DNA of 38,049 nt from the IMG/VR virus record IMGVR_UViG_3300034107_000939, positions 1 through 38,049 of that record. One strand, 5' to 3'. Positions 15,615-23,815 of this stretch are shown in pieces. Position 1 is the first letter of the stretch. The number at the start of each line of letters is the position of its first letter. The position numbers were made by a program, and so were the translations under genes. This DNA is from a virus. Below the pieces are notes generated by a model, which had not been told where the DNA came from, made no database searches, and saw only the letters and a list, made by a program, of their open reading frames with translations.

Positions 15615-16148
15615 ATGCGAAAGCCTGTTTTTGCGCTGCTCTCCTTCCTGCTCTTGGCGTCAGGTCCGATTTCGGATCCCGTTGTTGATCCGATTCCGCC
15701 GATGGTCGCTCACACCATTCCGCCATCATCCGAAGCCTCGTGGGGTTTTGGCGACGGCGGATCGTTTTTTCTCGTGGGCAAAACCACGGGCTCCGTGACG
15801 ATCCTGCGAGCCTCAAATATTCCCCCTGGACCGGATCCAAAACCGCGTCCATTGCCTAAGCCGGTCGCTGAGTTCAAACCGGTTTCCGCGTTTTTGTTCT
15901 TCGATTCGAAGAATTTCACGGTTGATCAAGCCACAATCAAAAACGATGTATCGTTGCGAGAAGCGGCAAGCCGTTTGGGCGTGCCACTTTATTCGGTATT
16001 TTCCGATGAAGCGGAATTTGCCGGTCCAACTTGGCAATCGGCCATCGGTCAAACGGGAACTCCGTGCCTGGTGCTTTTGGATAAGGCAAACAAGCCGAAA
16101 ACCGTGAAAATTCAAACCGTCGCTGATGTCTTGGAGGCTCTCAAATGA
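15615..16148 (+). CDS. Secreted thioredoxin-like protein
   Basis: Protein of 177 residues. MRKPVFALLSFLLLASGPIS is a signal peptide. A proline-rich linker (about residues 70-92) leads to a C-terminal domain with SAFLFFDSK, ...GVPLYSVFSDEAEF and GQTGTPCLVLLDK, which looks like a thioredoxin fold with the cis-Pro loop (GTP) but only one cysteine and no CxxC. It is therefore not an obvious oxidoreductase. It directly precedes and overlaps (ATGA) the papain-like gene, suggesting a joint role in the envelope. Confidence 0.6.
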   Translation: MRKPVFALLSFLLLASGPISDPVVDPIPPMVAHTIPPSSEASWGFGDGGSFFLVGKTTGSVTILRASNIPPGPDPKPRPLPKPVAEFKPVSAFLFFDSKNFTVDQATIKNDVSLREAASRLGVPLYSVFSDEAEFAGPTWQSAIGQTGTPCLVLLDKANKPKTVKIQTVADVLEALK

Positions 16149-16972
16149 ACTGGGACGATTTGGAGCCTGACCGGATCATTCTGCCTGACGACGCGCCGGA
16201 TGGGATTTTGCGAAAATTAGTGTCGTATCAAACTGAATCCGCTTTGATGCGTGGTTATACGGCTGATTTTGATATTCCCGACGTTCCGGAATCAGACTGG
16301 CGAGAATTTGAATATTCGACCACTTTGGACACTGTTGAAGATCAGGGCGATATCGGAGCCTGCAACGGTTTTGGGGCTTCGGGCGCGGAGTGGTGGGTTC
16401 GCTGGCTTGCCGGGCTGGGCACCCAACGGCTTTCGCCCTGGTTCGTCTATGCGATTTTGTGCCAAGGTCGCGATGTCGGATCAAGCCCACACGCGGCTTT
16501 GGAACTGCTCAAGACCTTGGGGACATGCTCATTCGATCGTGTTCCGATCGGCCTGATTAATCCTCGAAATTTGAGTCAGGGAGCCTATGACGATGCCCTT
16601 CGGTTTCGGGTCCAGCGCGGGCCTCATATTTCCGGCTTTCGCCAATTGATGAGTGCTACACAACTCGGATTCGTCGTCAATGGCACACTCCATGCCGACA
16701 ACGGGATTTATAAGCTCGATCGATTTGGTGTCAGTCAAAATCGTCCGGGGGTCCATAATCACGCGATTGTCAAAGGTCTGGGGGCGAAACGACTTCCGGA
16801 CGGTCGATGGGCCGTGAAGTACAAAAACTCTTGGGGTCTAAAGTTTGGGCTCGCTGGATACGCCTGGGGAACAGAGGCCACTTTCGAAGGTACCCATGCG
16901 GAGGAATTTGCCGTTGCCTCGGCCTCTTTCGATCCGCGAACCTACACACCGCCAGTTCGATTGGCGATTTGA
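16145..16972 (+). CDS. Papain-like cysteine peptidase
   Basis: Protein of 275 residues with a C1A-type active site: Gln67 and Cys73 in VEDQGDIGACNGFG, His206 in GVHNHAIVKGLG, and Asn228 in KYKNSWG. The spacing and the GYAW end of the domain fit papain family peptidases. There is no signal peptide, so release would depend on the preceding membrane proteins, as for holin-dependent endolysins. No muramidase or amidase is present in the window, and this enzyme sits where an endolysin is expected. It may cleave peptide bonds in the host wall or envelope. Virion maturation is an alternative. Confidence 0.82.
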   Translation: MNWDDLEPDRIILPDDAPDGILRKLVSYQTESALMRGYTADFDIPDVPESDWREFEYSTTLDTVEDQGDIGACNGFGASGAEWWVRWLAGLGTQRLSPWFVYAILCQGRDVGSSPHAALELLKTLGTCSFDRVPIGLINPRNLSQGAYDDALRFRVQRGPHISGFRQLMSATQLGFVVNGTLHADNGIYKLDRFGVSQNRPGVHNHAIVKGLGAKRLPDGRWAVKYKNSWGLKFGLAGYAWGTEATFEGTHAEEFAVASASFDPRTYTPPVRLAI

Positions 16973-16996
16973 TCCCCTCTCCAAAGGAGTTTCAAC

Positions 16997-17260
16997 ATGA
17001 TTCCATTTCTGATTGCTGCCAGTTTGATTGGCCAATGTCCGGGCGGAACTTGTCCGCTTCCTGTTCAAGTTCTTTCCGCACCGCAGTTTGTCTACTTTGT
17101 GCAACCCCCAGCGAAGGAGGTGAGAGTGACAGAAACGACGAAGACCACCATCGTATTTGTGCAAACTCAAAACCGTAAGGCCGGACTGTTTCGGAGGGGG
17201 GTGATCCTACCATTGTTTGCGAACGGATCCGGCCAGAATTGTTTGGGATCGTGCCGCTGA
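16997..17260 (+). CDS. Small secreted cysteine-containing protein
   Basis: Protein of 87 residues starting after AAAGGAG. The first ten residues are hydrophobic (MIPFLIAASLIG), followed by QCPGGTCPLPV, a motif I associate with small exported proteins of planctomycetes. Two more cysteines close the chain (NCLGSC). It may be a lipoprotein or disulphide-bonded envelope protein. It ends the lysis module, shortly before a terminator. Confidence 0.55.
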   Translation: MIPFLIAASLIGQCPGGTCPLPVQVLSAPQFVYFVQPPAKEVRVTETTKTTIVFVQTQNRKAGLFRRGVILPLFANGSGQNCLGSCR

Positions 17261-17287
17261 TTTGGTCGTTTGGTGCCTTGGGAGAGG

Positions 17288-17327
17288 GGCCGGGCCACCG
17301 TTGCGAAACTGGGGGCCCGGTCTTTTT
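17288..17327 (+). terminator. Intrinsic terminator between lysis and tail modules
   Basis: CCGGGCC (17290-17296) pairs with GGCCCGG (17314-17320), extended by two more pairs, with a 17-base loop and followed by TTTTT at 17323-17327. It lies between the small secreted protein and the tail genes. Some read-through or antitermination would be needed for late transcription to reach the tail genes unless a promoter lies just after it. Confidence 0.7.
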
Positions 17328-17342
17328 CCATTTTTAAGGAGC

Positions 17343-17762
17343 TTGAAAATCGATATTCAAACCTTGGTTTATCAAAGATGGTTGATGTGTGTCGAGACGC
17401 CCTTGAAAGTGCCTTTGACCACCTATTTGACACCTACCGGAATCGTTCCGCCGTATGCAACGGCGGAATATGTCACCAAACAAATCCCGATGGGCCGGGG
17501 TCGATCGTTGCAGGAACACACGCTGAAAATCACGGTCTATTCACCCGATGAACGTGTGATCCAATCCGTGTTTGTGGCATGTGGGCTGGATTCGACAGTT
17601 CCGATAGGATTCCACCGCGCCGAAATTGGTGATGACACGGTTAAAGCAGTCTCTCAGATCACTGAAGCCGGGCTGCCAAAAATCGAGCTTGATCCACCAT
17701 TGGGCGGCGGGAAATGCTACTCGCGAGTGCTGATCATTCGAATTCGAACTGGGAGCAAGTGA
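17343..17762 (+). CDS. Probable tail terminator / completion protein
   Basis: Protein of about 139 residues. The start is uncertain: TTG at 17343 is listed, but AAGGAG (17336-17341) is only 1 base before it and is 7 bases from an ATC at 17349; the first ATG is at 17385. The N-terminal helix (DIQTLVYQRWLM) looks part of the protein. Later PMGRGRSLQEHTLKITVYSP and RVLIIRIR give the beta pattern of small tail-completion proteins (DUF3168/gpU-like), and the gene directly precedes the tail tube gene. Confidence 0.65.
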   Translation: MKIDIQTLVYQRWLMCVETPLKVPLTTYLTPTGIVPPYATAEYVTKQIPMGRGRSLQEHTLKITVYSPDERVIQSVFVACGLDSTVPIGFHRAEIGDDTVKAVSQITEAGLPKIELDPPLGGGKCYSRVLIIRIRTGSK

Positions 17763-17766
17763 TAAA

Positions 17767-18153
17767 ATGCCTGACCTGAATTATATCGACGGATCTTCGG
17801 GAACGATGAAAGTCGGGACGGTCGAATATTCCGTCGAAAGTTGGAACGCCAAACTCGAAGCCGGGATGAACGCTTACACTGCTTCGAAAAACGGCGGATG
17901 GGCTGTTCACCGCAAGTCATTTAAGAAAATGACGGGCTCAGCGACAATTTTATATGAGTCCGACGTAGGCTGTTATGCCTCCGGCCCGATTCCGGGTAAT
18001 ACCGTCACATTGACGCTTATTGCTGCCAACACTTCGAATTTCACAGGAAATTTCGTGATTGGCGAATCCGATTTCAAGTGGGATCCATCTGGCGTTGCCA
18101 AGATTGATATTTCCTTTGGGAACAGTGGACCGATCACCACACTCCCATCTTGA
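17767..18153 (+). CDS. Major tail (tube) protein
   Basis: Protein of 128 residues, all-beta: MKVGTVEYSVESWNAKLEAG, GGWAVHRKSFKKMTGSATI and a terminal WDPSGVAKIDISFGN strand. This is the usual shape of siphovirus tube subunits, and the gene has the usual place: just before the frameshifted chaperone and the tape measure. It ends 89 bases before the next gene. Confidence 0.82.
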   Translation: MPDLNYIDGSSGTMKVGTVEYSVESWNAKLEAGMNAYTASKNGGWAVHRKSFKKMTGSATILYESDVGCYASGPIPGNTVTLTLIAANTSNFTGNFVIGESDFKWDPSGVAKIDISFGNSGPITTLPS

Positions 18154-18241
18154 TCCATGGATCATGATCGTTCTAGCGCTGGATTGACTGGTTTCCAGTT
18201 CGTCCAGCGTACTTTTAAAACCTCTCTCCAAAGGCAATCTC

Positions 18242-18733
18242 ATGACAAGCGGCAACCCAGTTTTAGTGACTGTATTTCCAAGCCCTCGCGAAGTTCTTTT
18301 TGCGGGGCAAGTGATCCGTGTCGGAAAACTCAAACAACGGCAAAAGGCGGATATCCAAGCGTTTTTGGATAATTTGCCCGACCCAAACGAACGGGTCGAA
18401 GCAGGTCTAAAAGCGGATGCCGAATTGCGGGGCTACAACTATGTTTGGCCTCTTTCGATTGACAAGATTGCTGTGCTGCTCGATTTGGATTATCAGTCCA
18501 GATACACGTTTTTGAGGATTGCAATCAAGCCCCACAATCTCGGTTTGAGCGACGATCAGATTAACGAGTTGGTGGACAATTGCGACAGTGACGATGAAGT
18601 TCTGGACGTCCTGTTTGCGGCGTTTGGTGTTGAACCGGCTGCCGTGAAAGCGTTGGCCGATCCGGTTTCGGAGACTTCAAGCCCAAAAAAAGACGATCCG
18701 GCGGGGCCACTCTCGACTGGGCCCGGATCCTGA
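18242..18733 (+). CDS. Tail assembly chaperone, short form (G-like)
   Basis: Protein of 163 residues made by normal reading. It starts with a beta segment (VLFAGQVIRVGKL) then becomes helical and acidic, ending in a poor-complexity tail after the slippery site. A -1 shift at 18682-18691 gives a longer product. By analogy with lambda gpG/gpGT it would bind the tape measure and recruit tube subunits. The ATG follows AAAGG within the repeated CTCTCCAAAG box. Confidence 0.82.
   Translation: MTSGNPVLVTVFPSPREVLFAGQVIRVGKLKQRQKADIQAFLDNLPDPNERVEAGLKADAELRGYNYVWPLSIDKIAVLLDLDYQSRYTFLRIAIKPHNLGLSDDQINELVDNCDSDDEVLDVLFAAFGVEPAAVKALADPVSETSSPKKDDPAGPLSTGPGS
18682..18729 (+). promoter_or_regulatory. 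Programmed -1 frameshift site with downstream hairpin
   Basis: The sequence CCCAAAAAAAG (18682-18692) is read AGC-CCA-AAA-AAA-GAC. Both C-CCA-AAA and A-AAA-AAA are canonical slippery heptamers. After a -1 slip the new frame is open from 18691 through to 18966. Three bases downstream GATCCGG (18695-18701) pairs with CCGGATC (18723-18729), with further G-C pairs possible inside, giving a stimulatory stem-loop. Confidence 0.85.
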
Positions 18734-18966
18734 TCGACGTTCAGAAATCGACTCACTGGTCATTGAGCCAGCTGGCTGATCTGGATGACGATCAGCTTTT
18801 GTTCTTCTGGACGGCCGGGAAATCGGTCTCAATCAAACGGCCTGAAATCTCGTCTGGTCTGACCATGAAAATCGATCGGAAATTGAGCTGGGCCGAGAAC
18901 ATGGCCAAGTTCGACGAAATCAAGCGTGATCATGAGGAGTTGAAACACCGTGGGCAAAATCGCTGA
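18691..18966 (+). CDS. Tail assembly chaperone, frameshift extension (T-like)
   Basis: This is the -1 frame part of the G-T fusion, about 91 residues added to the first 150 residues of the upstream gene (241 in total). There is no proper start codon of its own: the frame is open from the slippery site without a stop, and a TTG at 18763 has no binding site. The added part is helical and rich in L, W and charged residues. In lambda the T domain binds tail tube protein. It overlaps the tape measure start. Confidence 0.8.
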   Translation, partial: RRSGGATLDWARILIDVQKSTHWSLSQLADLDDDQLLFFWTAGKSVSIKRPEISSGLTMKIDRKLSWAENMAKFDEIKRDHEELKHRGQNR

Positions 18967-20812
18967 AGCCTTTGTTGAAATTGGTGGTCGCGATTCTGCG
19001 TTTCGGGAGTCCGTGCAAAAGCTCGAATCGATCATGCAACCGCTTGGGCGGAACGCTGAGGGATTTGCCAGGGCGATGGATTCGGCGGCGGATCATTCCG
19101 GAGGCGTGTTTTCATCGGTACTTTCTGGCGCGGCCACGGCTCTGCGTGCTTATACGACGGTCATGCTGGCGAATCGCGCTTACACGATTGCATCGAAATT
19201 TTCGGGTACAATCAATCCGTTTGCGGGCGTTAAAATCAGCGCGATTTCCGTGCTTTCGTCAGCATTTAGCGGGCTGACTTCCAAGTTCGGTCTGGCTGCC
19301 GTGAGTTTGCTTGCGGTGGCGGCTGCGGCGGCCATTGCGGTGGCGGCGTTTGCTTTGATTGCCGTGGGTGTTGGTAAGGCGTCGGACTTGGCTGAACAGG
19401 TCGATTTTTCGAAAATCGTGATGGGTGATGTCGGTTTTGACCAGGCTAGTAAAGCGGCTAGCGCCCTCTCCAATCAATTCGGAATTCTCAGAAAAGATAC
19501 CCTCAACGTCGCAACCACTTCCGCATCCATGGCCAAAAACCTTGGATTTACGCGCGAAGAAGCGACGGGTTTGGGTATCAGTGTGGCTCAATTGGCCAGC
19601 GACTTAAGCAGTGCCTCAAACACCTCGTTTCCACAGGCTGCGGGCGCGATCCAATCGCTGTTTCGGGGCGAAACGGAACCGATTCAACAATTTGGCGTTC
19701 TCATTAAGGAGGCGGAGGTTGAAGCGGAAGCGCTTAGTAGCGGCCTGGCGAAATCGAAAGATCAAATCGACGAGACGGTCAAGTTTCAGGCTCGTTGGAA
19801 CCTGCTGATCAAGCAAACGGGTGACTCTCAGGGCAATCTGAATAAAACCGCGTCGAGTTTTGCGAACGTGATGAGGAACGTCAAAGGTCAAGGGCAAGAG
19901 GCTCTGACGACTATTGGGGAATCGTTCATGCCTTTGGCCGGAATCTTTGCCCGCGTGGCTTTGGCCGGGATGACATTTGTTCGCCGGATGGCTGAAGGTT
20001 TTGATCTTTTGATGACACCTGTGAAGTATTTGGCCAACCAGGTCAATATGCTCTCTGATTCGCTCATGGGAATGGTGGGGATTGATCCCAAGAAATTCAG
20101 CCTGTTTACCGGTGATCCAGTCAAAGACGAAGCTAAAAAGGTCAAACGATTTACCGAAGAATTGGCTGCGGAGAAGATGAAAAAAGCGGCGGACTTGGCC
20201 GATTTTGAGTTGAAGAAAAAGCACGGTTTATTGACTGACGCTGACAAGGAAAAAGCCGGCCAGGCTGGGCAGGAAGAACTCCGAAAAAAACAACAGGAAA
20301 CTGAAACGGCTGCCAAGCGAATGACGGATTTGCAGGAGCGAGAAGCGGATTTGATCGAGAAAAAGAAGGAAAAAGAAGAAGATTACGCCAAGGCGATGAA
20401 CAAGACTTATGATGAGCACCTGAAAAAGCAGGCGGAACTCGAAGAAACGTTCAATCGCGAACGGCGACGAAAGGCTGAAGACGCGGCTATTGATGCCAAG
20501 CGGCGTCAAGAGGATCGGAACGCCTCATTTAATTTAAAGAGTGGTGGCGAAACGGCTGATATGCTCTTTACGGCGGCCATGGATCAGGGCCGCGAAGACA
20601 AGCGGAGCAGAGAAGACGCTGTTCTTGACGAGCAACGAAAACGGGGTGACATGGCGCGAGAGATCGAGGATTCCAGAAAGGCTGCCGAGGAAAAACGCGC
20701 CGAACTAAATGACGAAAAGGCGTTGACGGATGACGGGATGGCGAAAGAGATTGACAAGGTCGTTGTAGAGCTCAAGAAAATCTATTCGAAATTTGATATG
20801 AGGATGGCTTAA
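18950..20812 (+). CDS. Tape measure protein
   Basis: Protein of 620 residues with a GTG start preceded by GAGGAG, overlapping the chaperone extension by 17 bases. Features: N-terminal amphipathic helices, alanine/valine-rich hydrophobic segment (about residues 115-145, AVSLLAVAAAAAIAVAAFAL), a conserved-looking GVLIKEAEVEAEAL region and a long charged C-terminal coiled coil with many K, E, R and A. It sets the tail length; 620 residues would give a tail of roughly 90 nm at 0.15 nm per residue. No lytic domain is visible. Confidence 0.9.
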   Translation: MGKIAEAFVEIGGRDSAFRESVQKLESIMQPLGRNAEGFARAMDSAADHSGGVFSSVLSGAATALRAYTTVMLANRAYTIASKFSGTINPFAGVKISAISVLSSAFSGLTSKFGLAAVSLLAVAAAAAIAVAAFALIAVGVGKASDLAEQVDFSKIVMGDVGFDQASKAASALSNQFGILRKDTLNVATTSASMAKNLGFTREEATGLGISVAQLASDLSSASNTSFPQAAGAIQSLFRGETEPIQQFGVLIKEAEVEAEALSSGLAKSKDQIDETVKFQARWNLLIKQTGDSQGNLNKTASSFANVMRNVKGQGQEALTTIGESFMPLAGIFARVALAGMTFVRRMAEGFDLLMTPVKYLANQVNMLSDSLMGMVGIDPKKFSLFTGDPVKDEAKKVKRFTEELAAEKMKKAADLADFELKKKHGLLTDADKEKAGQAGQEELRKKQQETETAAKRMTDLQEREADLIEKKKEKEEDYAKAMNKTYDEHLKKQAELEETFNRERRRKAEDAAIDAKRRQEDRNASFNLKSGGETADMLFTAAMDQGREDKRSREDAVLDEQRKRGDMAREIEDSRKAAEEKRAELNDEKALTDDGMAKEIDKVVVELKKIYSKFDMRMA

Positions 20813-20815
20813 ATC

Positions 20816-21643
20816 ATGCCTGTACCGGCTGCGACGTGGAAATATGTGTTTGATTCAGCGCCTGAAGTCACCGGCAGCGGCGGCACCATGACGGCCTCGG
20901 CTCTTTTTGAAATTGCCATTGGAGATCGCAACGAATTTATCAATTCTGCTTGTGGTTTAACCAGCGGCGGCGGCGGCTGGCCACTGCCTCAGATTCCATG
21001 GGACTGCCCATTTCAGCCTGCTTCGGGTCTATTGTGCAGCGGTTTCAAGTGGGTTCCATTCGGGCTTCGCAACTCGATTTCAGCGTCTGACAACACCGTC
21101 GATGGGCACTACGAATTTGCTCACGTTACGCTGAATTTCGAGCGTCCGAAATACGATTACCAATCACCATCGCCTCAAAATCAGATTGATACCAGTCAAC
21201 CCATTCTGTTTTGCGAACAAACCATTGAGACTCACACGCGAACCGTGACGGTGCCTGGTTACGAACTTGAATACGTGGGGGCACCGGCCACGGAAAAGCC
21301 TGTGGGCCCGGTCGTGAAATTTGCGGTTCAAGCTGACTATGTGCTGAACTTCCCGTTTGTACCGTATATTCCTTGGAACTTTTTGGAGCCATATCATGAA
21401 TGTGTGAACGATCGCGTCTTATTCGGAAAAGCCAAAGGAACGATCCGATTCTCAGGCGCGAGCATTAAAAATGAAGTGCAGTCAAACGGTGTGACGCGAA
21501 CAAGTTGCGTCTTGAAAATGAGCTACAACGCGATAGGCTGGAATAAGCAGATGGCGACGAACGGACTGATCTATGAATTGAAGATCAAAAACAGTTCCGA
21601 TCGCATTTACAAATACGCCAATCTCGCAGCCATTTGGAGCTAA
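20816..21643 (+). CDS. Tail protein, probably distal
   Basis: Protein of 275 residues, three bases after the tape measure. It is mostly beta, with many aromatic and proline residues, GGGGWPLPQIPWDCPFQP, and a C-terminal strand run (RTSCVLKMSYNAIGWNKQ). The position right after the tape measure is usual for the distal tail protein, but no Dit motif is recognised. The role is inferred from order. Confidence 0.65.
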   Translation: MPVPAATWKYVFDSAPEVTGSGGTMTASALFEIAIGDRNEFINSACGLTSGGGGWPLPQIPWDCPFQPASGLLCSGFKWVPFGLRNSISASDNTVDGHYEFAHVTLNFERPKYDYQSPSPQNQIDTSQPILFCEQTIETHTRTVTVPGYELEYVGAPATEKPVGPVVKFAVQADYVLNFPFVPYIPWNFLEPYHECVNDRVLFGKAKGTIRFSGASIKNEVQSNGVTRTSCVLKMSYNAIGWNKQMATNGLIYELKIKNSSDRIYKYANLAAIWS

Positions 21644-21644
21644 T

Positions 21645-22955
21645 ATGAGAGAAATCATAAAAAAAGGCGACGATATCCGGTCGATCCGCAAGCCGATAAA
21701 CAAAATGGCGGAGTCTTTACCGCAAGCGTTTTGGGTGGAGAATGGAACGTCAACTTGCGATGACGGTAGTATTTCGATCACGGTTGACAGGGATGAAAAG
21801 CAGTGGATCAAACTGACCAGCAAGTTGGCTGGAACTCCGATCAAATACGCTTGGAAAATGGTCAATCACGATCGAACTACGGACGCCTGGACGGATTCTG
21901 TTGTGACTGGCGACACTGTGGCGGACTGGGCGGAGGAATTAAATAACGCGGATTTGGCCGTTGGTACGGATACTCGGTATTTAGCGCGATTGCATCCACA
22001 ATCGGGCCGGTGGATTATTGAGACGGGCGGAGGTGGTACGAACACCAAGACTCAAAGCAATCCGATTATCATGCTTTTAGGCCCGTGGGCCGACTATAAA
22101 GACTGTCCCGGTGTGCCTGCTAAACCGCCGACATTTACGGCCAACGGGACTGACTTTTGCGCCCCGCCTTACGCTTGGTCCGCTTATGACGTTTGCAATT
22201 ATAAATATGTCAAGAAATTTGACATGCGGGACTTTGGACATTGGGCCACTGAGCTTAATGGAGGTTCCGCAACAGCGTTTCGAAGGCTCTACAACGCCTA
22301 TTATGGCAACTCTACAGAGAGCGCAAACCTGACAGCCAACACGCCCACAAATTGTAAGGGTGTTCGATTCTTGGGGTACTCGTCTCAAGCCTCTCTGGTC
22401 TGCACTTGCCCATCTTGGATGACTCCGGTTAAATGTTTAATGCTCAAATTTAAGACGATTCCGCGGCCATGTGCAGCACCATCCACTTGCGGTTATTCTT
22501 GCGGGTCCACCTTCCTTCAAATGGACGAGTACGACATGTGGGATAAAGAGTACAACGTGCAACTCTGCTCTACGATCAGTTGCTTTTTTATCGGCAATGT
22601 CGGCAGCACCCCGTGGACGGTTGACTTGCAATACCTTCCGGCGTACACCGCTGACCAGTGTTTTTGGGGGCCTGAGATCATCGACCCTTGCAACCCGTGC
22701 GAAGGTTTTGGCAAGTTTACACTGGGAATTCTTTCAGGTATTCAGGCCTCGGATTGCGGCGGGGCGGGGATCATCACATCGACAATCACGGATGTCGAGA
22801 TGAAAGACTTGGTGACGAATTGCGTGGCGAAAAAGCCGACCAATATAGTCATGTGTAACAATTGCCAGAACGCAGGCGTCCCGATCAATTTTATCTTGCC
22901 GGAGACAGTCGAGCTGTCCTGTTGCACACCGAAAAACCTAGGCACTTGCCCATGA
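21645..22955 (+). CDS. Cysteine-rich tail-tip protein
   Basis: Protein of 436 residues, with GGAG five bases before the ATG. It contains about 27 cysteines, many as CxC or CxxC (LVCTCPSW, DPCNPCEGFG, MCNNCQNAG, SCCTPKNLGTC). Such a count suggests disulphides or metal sites in an extracellular tail-tip or receptor-binding protein. No enzyme domain is recognised. Its stop overlaps the next gene. Confidence 0.65.
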   Translation: MREIIKKGDDIRSIRKPINKMAESLPQAFWVENGTSTCDDGSISITVDRDEKQWIKLTSKLAGTPIKYAWKMVNHDRTTDAWTDSVVTGDTVADWAEELNNADLAVGTDTRYLARLHPQSGRWIIETGGGGTNTKTQSNPIIMLLGPWADYKDCPGVPAKPPTFTANGTDFCAPPYAWSAYDVCNYKYVKKFDMRDFGHWATELNGGSATAFRRLYNAYYGNSTESANLTANTPTNCKGVRFLGYSSQASLVCTCPSWMTPVKCLMLKFKTIPRPCAAPSTCGYSCGSTFLQMDEYDMWDKEYNVQLCSTISCFFIGNVGSTPWTVDLQYLPAYTADQCFWGPEIIDPCNPCEGFGKFTLGILSGIQASDCGGAGIITSTITDVEMKDLVTNCVAKKPTNIVMCNNCQNAGVPINFILPETVELSCCTPKNLGTCP

Positions 22956-23281
22956 TCTGCCAATGCCAATCACCTGGTCACTGCCCAATTCGTGGCATCG
23001 CAACCACCGAAGCGATGGTGTTGGTGTGCGTGCCATATCAACCGTTGCCGTGGGAACTGACGCCAGCTCTGACCACTCAGTCACAAGTGATCGGCAAGAC
23101 CTGCAGATCATGCGTCAACCGTGGCGAGCCGGTGATGGCGGCCAATGGTCGGCAAGTCGGGTCTGAGGGCTGTGGATGTACCAAACAAAGTATTCCCAGC
23201 GGCGTGCTCTGGTGGTCCTGTAATCTACGTGCGTTACCTGTTCGCGAAGACCGGGCCGAAACTTGCGAAAACTACTCTTGA
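22952..23281 (+). CDS. Small cysteine-rich tail-associated protein
   Basis: Protein of 109 residues starting at an ATGA overlap. The N-terminus is MICQCQSPGHCPI, with later CRSCVNRG and EGCGCTK, again pairs of cysteines like those of the preceding protein. It may be a small metal-binding or disulphide-bonded tail part. A second frame is open over the 3' half (from 23145), so the exact use of 23145-23297 is less certain. Confidence 0.55.
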   Translation: MICQCQSPGHCPIRGIATTEAMVLVCVPYQPLPWELTPALTTQSQVIGKTCRSCVNRGEPVMAANGRQVGSEGCGCTKQSIPSGVLWWSCNLRALPVREDRAETCENYS

Positions 23282-23297
23282 ACAAGGAATTCCGAAA

Positions 23298-23750
23298 ATG
23301 CCTCTGAACAGTTCTTCCGTGTCGTCAATCGTCTCGATTTCGTGTAGTCGAACCACGGCGAGCGGATCGATCGTGACGGCTTCGACACAATTTCAGGACA
23401 CGCCACTTTTTAACAACGGCACCGCCACCGTTTTGACGGCGGCTCACTGTGTCGATATCAATCTTGTGGCCAACGCGACGGCCTTGGTATTGGCCAATCT
23501 CACGACAACATTGACCGAAACGGTGACTCCAACGGCGCTGAAATATTTGCGAATTTCGAGTGCCGAGGGGAATTCGAACTTGACCGTGACGGCCTCGGTT
23601 TTGGGACTGAGCGCGTTCCCGATTCAGCCAGGCGGGAAATTCGAATGGCTGACACCTACGGCCAACGGTTTGACACTCACGGGAAATCAGACTTTGTTGG
23701 CTAATGGGACGGCGAACCAGACTTTGCGGGTTACGATGTTGGTCAATTGA
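23298..23750 (+). CDS. Probable tail virion protein
   Basis: Protein of 150 residues from the ATG at 23298, with AAGGAA upstream. It is beta-rich with many T, N, S and V residues and no charge clusters (TATALVLANLTTTLTETV), typical of virion surface proteins. A longer reading from 23145 overlaps the previous gene and has no binding site. It is the last gene of the late operon before the terminator. Confidence 0.65.
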   Translation: MPLNSSSVSSIVSISCSRTTASGSIVTASTQFQDTPLFNNGTATVLTAAHCVDINLVANATALVLANLTTTLTETVTPTALKYLRISSAEGNSNLTVTASVLGLSAFPIQPGGKFEWLTPTANGLTLTGNQTLLANGTANQTLRVTMLVN

Positions 23751-23758
23751 CGAAAAAA

Positions 23759-23791
23759 AAGCCCGGCGAAACACTTGTTTTCGGCGGGCTT
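23759..23791. terminator. Bidirectional terminator at the convergent gene end
   Basis: AAGCCCG (23759-23765) pairs with CGGGCTT (23785-23791) and inside, after one mismatch, CGAAA pairs with TTTCG. On the minus strand the stem is followed by eight T residues; on the plus strand by a weaker T-rich stretch. It lies between the end of the rightward late operon and the end of the leftward accessory operon. Confidence 0.85.
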
Positions 23792-23815
23792 GAATATTGT
23801 TTTGAGAATGCCGAA

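Noticed and set aside
18763-18966. Separate gene starting with TTG
   Set aside because: No binding site. The frame is open back to the slippery site, so it is the frameshift extension.
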